Below are positions 7,400 to 15,894 of a stretch of 64,000 nucleotides of DNA, in pieces; within the stretch, counting starts at the first letter, position 1; the number at the start of each line of letters is the position of its first letter. This DNA comes from Olsenella uli (GTDB lineage: Bacteria > Actinomycetota > Coriobacteriia > Coriobacteriales > Atopobiaceae). Under the pieces are notes generated by a model, which was not told the origin of the DNA, ran no database searches, and was given only the letters and a program-made list of their open reading frames with translations. The DNA is taken from positions 1 to 64,000 of the forward strand of contig NZ_JACJKN010000007.1 in NCBI RefSeq assembly GCF_016900775.1, written 5' to 3'. The position numbers and the translations under genes were made by a program.

Positions 7400-9427
7400 A
7401 TGCATTCGGAGAGAGCGCACACATGGGCCGGCGACTTCTGGAGCCGCCTCGTCGACACCCTGCCCACCATTCTCTTCTTCATCGCGCTCTTTTGGATTGT
7501 CCACCTCGCGTTTGGGTCCAACTACCTGCTCGTGGTCTCCCCCTATACCGCACTCTTCCAGACCAGGCTGCGCAAGTACAACCCGCCCGGCCAGTACGCC
7601 CGCTTCGTGCTGGTGAGCGCGCTCGTGCTCGTGGCCGCGCGCGTCGCCGTCGTCGGCGTGGCGGTCTGCGTCATCATGAACCTCCTCATGCCGTTCCTGC
7701 TCGTGTTCATGCGCTCGTCGCAGCTCAACCCGCGCCGCTACTTCCCCTACACGATGCTCTTCTGCTTTCTCGAGCTCAGGCCCGAGACCCTCGTGGATAC
7801 CTTCGCAACCCAGGCCCTCGCGCTCGCCACCTGCTGCGCCGTCCTCATCCTCACGCTCGTCGTGGCCGGGCACCTCCAGCGCCACGCGCAGGGCGCCCGC
7901 GCGCGTCTGCACGAGCTCGTCCGCCGCCTCGCCGACGACCTCGCGCGGGCAGCCGGGGGCGGCATCGGGCCCAAGCTCAGCTCCGAGCTCCTCCGGCTCA
8001 GGCGCGACTTCGCCCGCATGGCCTACACCGCCCGCGAGGACTCCTCGGCCCCCGTCCACGTGCAGAACCTCCTCGACATGTTTGCGACCCTCGCCCAGCG
8101 GACCGCCTACCTCGCCGGCAACTTCGACTGGAGCGCAAGTCACGCAGAGGAGCACGCGCGCGCCCTCGGCGCGCTCTCCCAGCTCACGCGCGAGCTCGAC
8201 GACGCGCTCGCAGACGACGTCTCGACCCGCTGCCACAGGCTCATCCCCCGCGCGCAGGAGCTGCTCGCCCAGGCGGACATCGCCGAGGACCGTTTCCGCA
8301 TCTTCTATCAGAGCTACCTCAACCTGGTGCTGCTCATCCTCCGCACCGCGCCCGACCCGCACCAGCGCCCCTGGCGCCTCTCCGCCTCCGACCTCGCGCG
8401 CGTGACGAGCTTCCGCAAGCGCCTCAGCCTCGAATCCTTTGAGATGCGCTTCTCCATTCGCTGCGGCGCCGTCCTCGCCGTGAGCTGCGCCTCGAACCTG
8501 CTGTTCCCCGTCGATCACCTCTACTGGTTCGCCCTCCACGCCTTCCTGCTGCTGCAGCCCTTCCCGCACGAGTCGCTGCACCGCATGCGCACCCGCATGG
8601 TGGGGACCGTAATCGGATGCCTCTTCGTACACGGCCTGGCGCTGCTCAACCTCGGCTGGGTCGAGGTCACCATCCTCGGGATGTTCCTCGTGGGGCCGAT
8701 GTATGCCACCAAGCCGGGGTCGGTGCCCTCGGCGTTCTTCGCGACCGCGTACGCCGTCTCCATGGCATCGGTCTCCATCGATGACCGCTACGCCACCACC
8801 ATGCGCATCGCAAGCCTCCTGCTCGCCATCGCCACCGTGGCGATCGTCGACCGCCTGGTGTGCCCCACCTCGGAGCGCCGCCTCTTCGTGGCCAACTTCA
8901 ACCAGATGATCGGCATGGTCGGGCGCTACTGGGGCCTTGTCCGCCTCACCCTCACGCACCGCGTGGACACCGTCGTCTCGTCCGAAACCCTGCTTCACTT
9001 CCAGATGCTCCACACCCAGGCCTCCGAGTTCGTGGAGTCGCTCGGCCAGGGCGGGGAGGGGGACCGGGAGATCGCCGAGCTGGCGCACTACCGCGACGCC
9101 GCGGAGCGCGCGCTCTTCTGCCTCTGGGAGATCATGTGCGAGCTCGAGCAGCTTGAGCTGCTGGTGCGCCTGCGCGAGGTCGGGGACGACGAGCGGCCGC
9201 TCTTCGAGCGCATCATCGACCTCGCCGAGGCCAACTGCGACCCGCAGCGATTTGGCACGGGCGTTGACGAGGTCGAGGAGCTGCTCTTCGAGCTTGACGA
9301 GCCCGACCTGCGCTATGTCCTCGAGCAGTATGTCGACCGCGCGGGAGAGCTGCGCCTCGCCATCGACGACGCCCAAGGGGCCCTCGTGCAGAAGCCCGCC
9401 TACGTCGAGGAGATCCGCCCGTCATGA
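7400..9427 (+). CDS. FUSC family membrane protein
   Basis: A 675-aa protein with two blocks of membrane helices (about residues 15-160 and 365-490), each followed by a soluble helical region. This two-block layout is characteristic of the FUSC (fusaric acid resistance / aromatic acid exporter) superfamily. The second block, LAVSCASNLLFPVDHLYWFA onwards, matches the conserved FUSC core. Members are proposed efflux proteins, but substrates are mostly unproven. The ATG follows a purine-rich GAGGGG. The stop codon lies inside the left arm of the palindrome at 9424-9488, convergent with the aldo/keto reductase gene. Confidence 0.75.
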   Translation: MHSERAHTWAGDFWSRLVDTLPTILFFIALFWIVHLAFGSNYLLVVSPYTALFQTRLRKYNPPGQYARFVLVSALVLVAARVAVVGVAVCVIMNLLMPFLLVFMRSSQLNPRRYFPYTMLFCFLELRPETLVDTFATQALALATCCAVLILTLVVAGHLQRHAQGARARLHELVRRLADDLARAAGGGIGPKLSSELLRLRRDFARMAYTAREDSSAPVHVQNLLDMFATLAQRTAYLAGNFDWSASHAEEHARALGALSQLTRELDDALADDVSTRCHRLIPRAQELLAQADIAEDRFRIFYQSYLNLVLLILRTAPDPHQRPWRLSASDLARVTSFRKRLSLESFEMRFSIRCGAVLAVSCASNLLFPVDHLYWFALHAFLLLQPFPHESLHRMRTRMVGTVIGCLFVHGLALLNLGWVEVTILGMFLVGPMYATKPGSVPSAFFATAYAVSMASVSIDDRYATTMRIASLLLAIATVAIVDRLVCPTSERRLFVANFNQMIGMVGRYWGLVRLTLTHRVDTVVSSETLLHFQMLHTQASEFVESLGQGGEGDREIAELAHYRDAAERALFCLWEIMCELEQLELLVRLREVGDDERPLFERIIDLAEANCDPQRFGTGVDEVEELLFELDEPDLRYVLEQYVDRAGELRLAIDDAQGALVQKPAYVEEIRPS

Positions 9428-9488
9428 CAAAGGTGTCAGGGTCGTTTGTCAGGATTTTCCTGACAAACGACCCTGACACCTTTGTCAT
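9424..9488. terminator. Perfect 31-bp inverted repeat between convergent genes, bidirectional terminator
   Basis: Arms 9424-9454 and 9458-9488 are exact reverse complements with a 3-nt TTT loop. The element contains the TGA stop of the plus-strand FUSC gene and abuts the TGA stop of the minus-strand reductase gene. Its outer TGACAAAGGTGTC is shared with the element at 650-718, while the inner arm differs. Confidence 0.75.
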
Positions 9489-10348
9489 CAGAGCATGCCG
9501 CGGGCGAGCATGTCAGCCGGGTCCTGGCGGTTGACGTTCGTCGCCGGGTCGCCAAAGAGACGAGCCCCGGGGTCGTTGAGCGCCGCGATGGCGGCGAGCT
9601 CCGCCTCCGTGAGCAGCGGTGCCACCTCAACGGCGGCAAGGTTCTCCCGCATGCGGCTCGCGTGCGAGGACTTGGGCAGGACCACCCTCCCCGCCCGCAG
9701 GTGCCAGCCAAGGATCACCTGCGCCGGCGAGACGCCCAGCCGCTCGGCCGCGGCCACGACCGGCGCGGCGGCAAGGTCCCCGCCGTGGCCGAGCGGCGCG
9801 TACGCCTCAACCACGATGCCGCGCCCATGGCAGTAGGCCTCCAGCTCCGGACGCCAAAAGCTCGGGTGGCTCTCCACCTGGTCAATCGCCGGGGCCACGC
9901 CAACCTCATCCACCAGCCGCCCGATATGCTCGGGAAGGAAGTTCGAGACGCCGATCGCCCTGACCGCACCCTCGTCCAGCAGGCGGGCCATCGCGCGCCA
10001 CGAATCGACGTACGTCCCCAGCGCGGGCGCGGGCCAGTGGATGAGGTACAGGTCAACCACGTCGACCCCCAGGGCCGCGCGCGACGCCTCAAAGGCCCGC
10101 AGCGTGGGGTCGTACCCCTGCTCGAAGGTCCGCAGCTTGGTCGTCACAAAGACCTCGCCCGCCAGGCCCGTCGCCGCGAGCGCCGCGCCAACGCCCGCCT
10201 CGTTCATGTACGCGGCCGCAGTATCCACGTGCCGGTAGCCCAGGGCCAGCGCCTCCTCCACGGCGGCCTGCGTCTCGTCGGGGCGAATCTGGAGCGTGCC
10301 AAACCCGATCTGCGGAATCTCCACGCCGCCCGCCAGCATGACTCCCAT
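9488..10348 (-). CDS. Aldo/keto reductase
   Basis: A 286-aa NADPH-dependent aldo/keto reductase of the 2,5-diketo-gluconate reductase-like group. The catalytic tetrad is visible: Asp42 and Tyr47 in DTAAAYMNE, Lys70 in VTTKL, His103 in LIHWP. C-terminal cofactor residues sit in VLPKSSHASRMREN. The ATG at 10346-10348 is preferred over the GTG six bases upstream because AGGAG sits 5 nt before it and would overlap the GTG. It starts 2 nt after the PP2C-like gene, so the two form an operon. The physiological substrate is unknown. Confidence 0.9.
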   Translation of the reverse strand: MGVMLAGGVEIPQIGFGTLQIRPDETQAAVEEALALGYRHVDTAAAYMNEAGVGAALAATGLAGEVFVTTKLRTFEQGYDPTLRAFEASRAALGVDVVDLYLIHWPAPALGTYVDSWRAMARLLDEGAVRAIGVSNFLPEHIGRLVDEVGVAPAIDQVESHPSFWRPELEAYCHGRGIVVEAYAPLGHGGDLAAAPVVAAAERLGVSPAQVILGWHLRAGRVVLPKSSHASRMRENLAAVEVAPLLTEAELAAIAALNDPGARLFGDPATNVNRQDPADMLARGML

Positions 10349-10350
10349 GG

Positions 10351-11208
10351 TCACTCCTCTCCGCCCAGCCAGAACACGCTTACGTCATCCGATCTCTTGA
10401 GGCGAGGATATCGCACGTAGTCCGGGTCCCGCGCCTCAAGCGCCCGGAGCTCCGCCACAAGCTCCGCGACGCGGCCGGCGGACAGCGCCGGAAGTTCGCT
10501 CGCGGCGTCCGCCAGCCCAAACAGGCCAAACACCCGCCACATCCCGTCGCTCATACCGGCAACGGCAACCACCTCGGAGCGCGGGAGCGTCGCGCGGCGC
10601 AGGTGCGCCAGCCCCGCGCCAGACGGGTCCAGGCACCAGTAGCCGCCCTCGGCGTTGCGCATTCTCCGGTGGTCCAGAATGACGTCATCCACCAGCGCGC
10701 GCTTCTCGGGACCCGAGAGGGCGCGCCCGGATGCGGCGGCCCGCTCGCGGCTCACGCGGAGCGCCTCGGCGTCCAGCCCCTCAAGCACCTCGTCCGTCGA
10801 GAAGAACGTCGAGCCGTCGCGCAGAACGGCAACGAGCGGGGAGTCCCCCAGCCCGTAGAGCTCCACGGCGTCGCCGGACACAACGGCGAGCGCAAGCGTC
10901 GCCGAGGGGACGGCATCCGGGTCAACCTGCGCGAGCGAGCATCCCAGCGCTCCCTCGAGCTCCGCGCGGGCCGCATCGACGGCGCGCGCCAGCGCCTTCT
11001 CGGCCGGATGCCCCGCGTCCAGTGCCTCGCAGACGGCCGCGCCCACCACGTGCGAGAACCACTGCGCGTTGCTCCCAAAGCGCCCCGCAAAGAGCGGCGC
11101 GCCCGCAAGCCCCGTGGCCCCGTCGATCACGATGCCGTAGCGAGGCGTCGAGCAGGCAAAGTCCTCGTTCACCGCGTTGCCGCGGTCAGTGAAGTGGAAG
11201 TGGCGCAT
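10351..11208 (-). CDS. PP2C-like protein phosphatase domain protein
   Basis: A 285-aa soluble protein with the layout of a PP2C-type phosphatase: NEDF near the start, GIVIDGATG (metal-binding Asp region), LYGLGDSPLVAV, MSDGMW, and a final DDVSVF. These correspond to the Mg2+/Mn2+-binding Asp positions of the PPM family, although the GDS and SDG motifs are somewhat divergent. It may therefore be a specialised member. The start at 11206-11208 was chosen because GGAGGGAG lies 3-9 nt upstream. It is transcribed with the downstream aldo/keto reductase (2-nt gap). Confidence 0.65.
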   Translation of the reverse strand: MRHFHFTDRGNAVNEDFACSTPRYGIVIDGATGLAGAPLFAGRFGSNAQWFSHVVGAAVCEALDAGHPAEKALARAVDAARAELEGALGCSLAQVDPDAVPSATLALAVVSGDAVELYGLGDSPLVAVLRDGSTFFSTDEVLEGLDAEALRVSRERAAASGRALSGPEKRALVDDVILDHRRMRNAEGGYWCLDPSGAGLAHLRRATLPRSEVVAVAGMSDGMWRVFGLFGLADAASELPALSAGRVAELVAELRALEARDPDYVRYPRLKRSDDVSVFWLGGEE

Positions 11209-11291
11209 CGGCTCCCTCCGCCGCATCAGGGGCAACCACCCTCGAAGTGCCCTCTAGGATAGCGCGACGCCTCCGCGCGCGAGGGCGCCGC

Positions 11292-12656
11292 CTACTCCGT
11301 CGCCGCGGTCGGCTCCGGCGCGCCCTCCTCGATGGGCGTGTAGAACACGTCGAGCACCGTCTCGTAGACGGCCTCCTGGTCCAGGTGGTACTCGACGTAC
11401 TGCTCGCCCTTGACGGCCTCGCCCGCAAGGGTGACCACGTCGAGCTCGCTCATCCCGTGCTCCACGAGCGTGGCGGCAAGATAGCTGAACTCGCTCAGGT
11501 CGAGGTTGGTGGTCGAGTACTCGGTCGCCGTCTGGTAGAGGCTGATCAGGATGCCCGGGTCTCCCGCCGCGTTGCCTACGACCTGCGAGAAGAACGCCTT
11601 GAGGTACTGCGACTGGCGCGCCTGGCGGTCGAGCGAGGACGTCAGCTGCGAGGTGTCGCGGTACTGCACGTAGCGCATCGCGTTGTTGCCGTAGAGCTTG
11701 ATGGGCACGTCCTTCACGATGGCCGTGTTGGGGATGGAGGAGAGCGGCGTCACCGTCACCCCGCCCGCGGCGTCGTTGATGGGGCCGATCCCGTTCATGT
11801 CCAGCGCAAAGTAGTAGTTCATCGGCATGTTGTACAGCACGCGCGACACGGCGCGCACCACGTTCTGCGCGCTCGTCTCATACCCGTCGCCGTAGCTGAA
11901 CGCCAGCGCGATCTGCATCTTGTCCTGGCCCAGAAACGCCTCGCCAACGTTCTCGTCAACGTCCACCATCGTGTCGCGCGGCACGCCGATGACGCGCATC
12001 TGCCCCGTGCGCGTATCCAGGGCAACCACCATCACGGCGTCCGCCTGGCCGGCGGCACCCGTCTCGGAGACGTCCTTGCGCCGGTCGTAGCCCATGACCA
12101 CGATGGAGACGACGTCCTCGTTGTAGCGGTACTTCTTGCCCTGGTACTCCACCGTGAGACCATCGTCGGCGGTGACCGCCTCCGCGGCCGTCTGGATGTT
12201 CTGCGGCTTGGAGGCCTCCTTGAGCGCCTGGCCGCCCGCCTCGATCATGTGCGCCACGGCCAGCGCGGCCCCTCCCCCCGCAAGCGCAAGGGCGAGAAGG
12301 ACCACGCCCACGATCCTCAGCCGGCGCAGCATCCGCTTGCGCGCGTGACGCTTGATGCTCTCCTCGCTGCGCCGGCGCTTCTGGGGCAGCTCGTCAAGCG
12401 TGGGCCAGGCGGGCTCCTCCCCGTCGACAGCGGTCTCCGACCCCTCGGCGGCATCGGGCGCGGCCTCCGCCCCGGCCGCCCGCTCAGGCGGGCACTCGGG
12501 CTCGACCCCGTCTACGGCCGCGGCAGGGGCCTCCCCGGCGGCCGATTCCTCGGCCACGGACTCCGGCTCCGGGTCCGGGTCCGCCCGAAAGTGCTTCCCC
12601 CGCGGGACAAACTCCTCCTCGGGCGCCACGTTCTTCTCGTCAGCGTCTTTGGTCAT
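11292..12656 (-). CDS. LytR-CpsA-Psr (LCP) family cell-wall glycopolymer ligase
   Basis: A 454-aa protein with a long acidic, low-complexity cytoplasmic N-terminus (about residues 1-85), a basic stretch, one membrane helix (about 112-135) and an extracellular LCP domain (about 165-370). Recognisable LCP landmarks are GQADAVMVVALDTRTGQMRVI, VPRDTMVDV, GGVTVTP and the arginine-containing YVQYRDTS. LCP proteins transfer lipid-linked glycopolymers to peptidoglycan. Four bases downstream of the sortase gene, so co-transcribed. The domain could attach the capsule made at 28-38 kb, but that is inference. Confidence 0.88.
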   Translation of the reverse strand: MTKDADEKNVAPEEEFVPRGKHFRADPDPEPESVAEESAAGEAPAAAVDGVEPECPPERAAGAEAAPDAAEGSETAVDGEEPAWPTLDELPQKRRRSEESIKRHARKRMLRRLRIVGVVLLALALAGGGAALAVAHMIEAGGQALKEASKPQNIQTAAEAVTADDGLTVEYQGKKYRYNEDVVSIVVMGYDRRKDVSETGAAGQADAVMVVALDTRTGQMRVIGVPRDTMVDVDENVGEAFLGQDKMQIALAFSYGDGYETSAQNVVRAVSRVLYNMPMNYYFALDMNGIGPINDAAGGVTVTPLSSIPNTAIVKDVPIKLYGNNAMRYVQYRDTSQLTSSLDRQARQSQYLKAFFSQVVGNAAGDPGILISLYQTATEYSTTNLDLSEFSYLAATLVEHGMSELDVVTLAGEAVKGEQYVEYHLDQEAVYETVLDVFYTPIEEGAPEPTAATE

Positions 12657-12660
12657 GCGC

Positions 12661-13494
12661 TCACCTGGTCTCCACGTCGCTCACGAGCACGCCCGTCACG
12701 AGGTAGCGCCCGCCGCTCACGGACCCCTCGCGCGGGCAGGTGCTCAGCTGCACAATGCGGTCGTCCACGGAGAGCGAAGCGCCCTCGCGCACGTTCACGA
12801 CCATAGAAACGGGGTTCAGCACCGCATCGAAGTACTGCCGGCGCACCTCGGGGTCAGAGAAGTCGAAGCTGTTGAGAATATGCCGGTCATCATAGCGGTA
12901 TGCAGAGATGATTCGGTACGTGAGGATGTGTCCCGGCGTGTAGATGTAGAGGTCCTCGTGCGCGGCAAAGAACTCCGGATCCTCAAACTTGTGCAGGTCG
13001 GCAAACATGAGGCCATCGGAGGAGTTGTGTCCGTAGAGCACCGTAACGGGGTCGGAGAAGTCCGTCGCGTTCATGCTCTGGCTGTAGATGCTGCCGTAGA
13101 CGGAGTAGTTGCCGTCAAGGTCGCGCCGCAGGTAGAAGTTGTCGTCCACAGCGCTCTGCACCACCGGGTAGTCAATCTGGGTGTCCGGAATCTCAATCCA
13201 GGCGTAGACGTCGGGGTGCTCGGCCTTGAGGGTGGGAAAGTCCACCGGGTTGGCCGGGCGCGGGTCTTCCGCAGGCTCGGGGTCGGCGGCTTCGGCGGGC
13301 GCCTCGTCGGCGGCCCGGCCAGGTCCGAGCGCCTCCTGCTCGGAGCGAATCTTCTCCGCGGCCGCGCTCTGCATGACAAAGTACGCAATCCCGCATCCCG
13401 CCACGGCGAGAAGAACCACGAGGGCCACGACCAGGGGAATCACGCCCCTGCGCCGCGCGCCACCGTTCTTCTCGCCCTTGTCCTGACCTGGCAT
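12661..13494 (-). CDS. srtB: Class B sortase
   Basis: A 277-aa transpeptidase with an N-terminal membrane anchor (about residues 17-41), a Pro/Ala/Glu linker and a sortase B domain. The catalytic residues are visible: His156 in VLYGHN, Cys253 in LSTCP and Arg263 in GGRYLV. The helix between them (FADLHKFEDPEFF) is typical of class B. Sortases join sorted surface proteins to the wall or polymerise pili. It is the first gene of an apparent operon with the LCP gene. No obvious NPxTN-type substrate is encoded next to it. Confidence 0.92.
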   Translation of the reverse strand: MPGQDKGEKNGGARRRGVIPLVVALVVLLAVAGCGIAYFVMQSAAAEKIRSEQEALGPGRAADEAPAEAADPEPAEDPRPANPVDFPTLKAEHPDVYAWIEIPDTQIDYPVVQSAVDDNFYLRRDLDGNYSVYGSIYSQSMNATDFSDPVTVLYGHNSSDGLMFADLHKFEDPEFFAAHEDLYIYTPGHILTYRIISAYRYDDRHILNSFDFSDPEVRRQYFDAVLNPVSMVVNVREGASLSVDDRIVQLSTCPREGSVSGGRYLVTGVLVSDVETR

Positions 13495-13542
13495 CGTATC
13501 CTCTTTGCCCGCCTGCGGCCTCGCGGCCGCTCCCCGTATCCT

Positions 13543-13573
13543 ACAAAAAGGGACCCGCGCGAGACGGGCCCCT
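13543..13573 (-). terminator. Rho-independent terminator of the secreted-protein gene
   Basis: On the minus strand GGGGCCCG pairs with CGGGTCCC (one G-U pair) around a 7-nt loop, followed by TTTTTG. It lies about 43 bp beyond the stop of the 13616-14206 gene and before the sortase gene. A second short hairpin (CCCGG/CCGGG, 13590-13606) precedes it. Confidence 0.8.
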
Positions 13574-13615
13574 CATCGTCCATTTGACACCCGGCCTGAC
13601 CGGGCGTTTCCTGCG

Positions 13616-14206
13616 TTACTCAGAAACCTTCTTGCGAAGGGTCACGGCAACCACGCCAGCGCCAGCGAGGGCGGCAACGGTCACGCCCGCAACGGCAGCG
13701 GAGTTGACGTCCGTCGCGGGGGCGGTGGCGGAGGTGTCGGTGGCAACGCCGCCATCAGCCGGGATGGTGGACTCGTCGACCACGATGGAGAAGATGGAGA
13801 GACGGTCGACGGCGATGGTCACGGTGCCGTCGGCGGCGACGGTGGCCTCCTGGACGTCGGTGGTGCCGTCACCGTGCTGGATGTAGACCGTGGCCTTGGC
13901 GCCGGCGTACTTGGAGCCAACGCTGAAGGTGAGGGAGAGCTCGGTGAAGGAGACGTTGTCGTCCGCGACGACCTCGAAGGAGGCAAGCGGGGTGACGCCC
14001 TCGGGGACGTTGGACGCCGCAACGTCAGAGGGGTCAACGTGGATGAACCCGTTACCGGAGACATCGCCGGAGACGGAGATGGCGACGCCCGTGCCGGGGG
14101 CGGTGACCGTGGTGCCGCTGGGGCTGTTGAACTGCGCCGCCATGGCAACGGTGGGCAGCGCGAGCATCATCGTAAAGGCAGCAAAGGCACTCACGAGCTT
14201 CTTCAT
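13616..14206 (-). CDS. Secreted, C-terminally membrane-anchored surface protein
   Basis: A 196-aa protein with a clear signal peptide (MKKLVSAFAAFTMMLALPTVAMA, cleavage near AMA-AQF), a beta-rich Gly/Thr/Val body, a Thr/Ala-rich linker and a C-terminal hydrophobic segment ending LRKKVSE. This resembles a cell-wall sorting tail, but no LPxTG or NPxTN-like pentapeptide precedes the hydrophobic segment; the nearest sequence is ATDVNSAAVAG. It may be an integral surface protein or use a non-canonical motif with the adjacent sortase B. No known family recognised. It has its own terminator. Confidence 0.6.
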   Translation of the reverse strand: MKKLVSAFAAFTMMLALPTVAMAAQFNSPSGTTVTAPGTGVAISVSGDVSGNGFIHVDPSDVAASNVPEGVTPLASFEVVADDNVSFTELSLTFSVGSKYAGAKATVYIQHGDGTTDVQEATVAADGTVTIAVDRLSIFSIVVDESTIPADGGVATDTSATAPATDVNSAAVAGVTVAALAGAGVVAVTLRKKVSE

Positions 14207-14653
14207 TTATGGTGTCCCTTCTCGTCGAGAGCGGGAGAAGGTTCCCCCTCCCCTCAGTAATGCTATGGCTCTAGCAGCCTTAGGGTTATAAGGTCAATCA
14301 CCGGGGGGATGTTTTTGGATTTCCTTACACGTGCTGCCGGCGAACGGGGGCTAGCCGGCCCCGTCGAGGTCTTCATCGAGGCCCCTCCCCCTCAGCGAGG
14401 TCTCTCGCCGAGTCCCTCCCCTCACCGAGGCCCTCCCCACGCCGAGACAGAGGATTCGGACAGAGTTGGCCCTCGGGAAGGCCGTTTCTGTCCGAATCCT
14501 CTGTCTCGGCGCACGGTAGGCGGCACGGCGGCGCAGGCTTCACGCAATGGTCCGCACCGACGGCGAACGTTAGCCCAATACCAACGCGAGGGCGCACGCG
14601 AACAAACGAAGGAGCAGCCGCGCCTCGTCCCCTGACTCAACGCGTCCGAACTC
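14207..14653. other. 447-bp intergenic region
   Basis: No credible gene is seen. The region holds the upstream region of the minus-strand secreted-protein gene, a degenerate run of CCTCCC/CCGAGG repeats (14386-14440), the long palindrome at 14440-14511, and the downstream flank of the next minus-strand gene. Confidence 0.6.
14440..14511. repeat. Perfect 25-bp inverted repeat with an inner GGCC/GGCC stem
   Basis: Arms 14440-14464 and 14487-14511 (CGCCGAGACAGAGGATTCGG and onward) are exact reverse complements. The 22-nt spacer contains a further GGCC...GGCC pair, so the hairpin can extend. It lies between minus-strand genes and could terminate the gene ending at 14654. Confidence 0.7.
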
Positions 14654-15706
14654 TTACGCTGACGCGGCCGCAGCAAAAACTAGGGCAATCGACATAATTG
14701 ACCAGCCTGCCATCAGAGCCGCCTCCATAAACACAATCTCGCCTGTCACCATAAACCCCTTGAACCTGCTTATCGACCCGTAAATGGATACGAGCATGTC
14801 CCGGTCAAGCGGGCGCATAAAAAAATCCTCCGGATACGTTTCCCGTATCGCATATTCCTCGGATACGTTTCTGACAACCACCGTGTACACAAGAACTAGA
14901 GCTGCGGTAACGAGCGCGAACGACGGTGGAACAATATGCCACCAGCCGGGAGCCGTCACGGAACCCTCAATGACCTTGGACTCAAGAAACAGGGACACGC
15001 CTAGGCAGAAGGCCAGCACCACGATTGCCCCCGTCAGGGCCGGCAGCAATGAGTGCATCTTTACATTTAAATACTTTCTCTCCTTGTTCGTCAGTAATAC
15101 GACAGCCATGGAAGCCGCGAAGAGAAGAACCGAGACTAAAGCAGTTGAACAGGACTCGGGATAGTCGAACACGAAGTCGAACACGCACTTAATAATGGGC
15201 GGCCAGCCCTCGGTGGAAATTTGACCGAAGAACATTATCCAAAGCTGTAACAGCAGGGGCACGGAAAGGAGGGCGAGAAGAACTATGGCAAGGATGCAAC
15301 TCGCCGCGACAGCCATCTTGTGATTCTTCCCTAGACGCGCGGGCCGCGCCTCGCCGTCTCCAGCCTTTCCGGCCACCGCCCCAGTGTTGCCGCCAAGGTC
15401 ATCCTTCTTCAGCTCCGTCCCAGAGAAACCCTTTGAGCTCCGCGCCGCGCCAACACAGGAATCTCTCAGCAGTACGATTCTCTTCAGTGCCCCGTCCCTG
15501 AGCATGGCGTGGTTGGACTCGTAGTATCCGACAAACGACCAGCCCTCCCCCGCATCCTTCAGATCTGCAAGTACTTCTTCACTGACCTTCGGTCTTCCGC
15601 GAGACAATAATCTTGCGGCGGCGACGATGATCGCCGGAAACCCAATCGCTTCCAAAATCGACGCTATCGCCGGCAGCAGATCCGCTACTATCTGGGTCGT
15701 GTCCAT
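14654..15706 (-). CDS. Polytopic membrane protein of unknown function
   Basis: A 350-aa protein with an N-terminal hydrophobic stretch (about residues 8-30, AIGFPAIIVAAARLL), a soluble segment (about 35-120) with a Gly/Ala/Lys-rich linker, and at least five further membrane helices. No family is recognised. The ATG at 15704-15706 is chosen because GGGGGAAG precedes it. It is transcribed away from two other membrane-protein genes that start 189 bp away, so the three share a divergent promoter region. Base composition is somewhat lower in GC than the neighbouring housekeeping genes, consistent with transfer. Confidence 0.6.
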   Translation of the reverse strand: MDTTQIVADLLPAIASILEAIGFPAIIVAAARLLSRGRPKVSEEVLADLKDAGEGWSFVGYYESNHAMLRDGALKRIVLLRDSCVGAARSSKGFSGTELKKDDLGGNTGAVAGKAGDGEARPARLGKNHKMAVAASCILAIVLLALLSVPLLLQLWIMFFGQISTEGWPPIIKCVFDFVFDYPESCSTALVSVLLFAASMAVVLLTNKERKYLNVKMHSLLPALTGAIVVLAFCLGVSLFLESKVIEGSVTAPGWWHIVPPSFALVTAALVLVYTVVVRNVSEEYAIRETYPEDFFMRPLDRDMLVSIYGSISRFKGFMVTGEIVFMEAALMAGWSIMSIALVFAAAASA

Positions 15707-15894
15707 GCTTCCCCCATCTCGCGAACGCCCACAGGCCGCAGCCTTCGACCAAGCATAAATTATTGCTGACGTCCTGCCGAACATAATATGAGCCGTCAAA
15801 CCGCCCGCCCGCAGGCGTCTTTCCGCCTTCCATAGACAGCTTCACCATTTGCCTGACGTCTAATGAATACTTAATAAACAACGGAGGGGTTAAT

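Noticed and set aside
7187-9376. A 729-codon minus-strand frame opposite the FUSC gene
   Set aside because: Antisense shadow with highly skewed charged residues and no domains.
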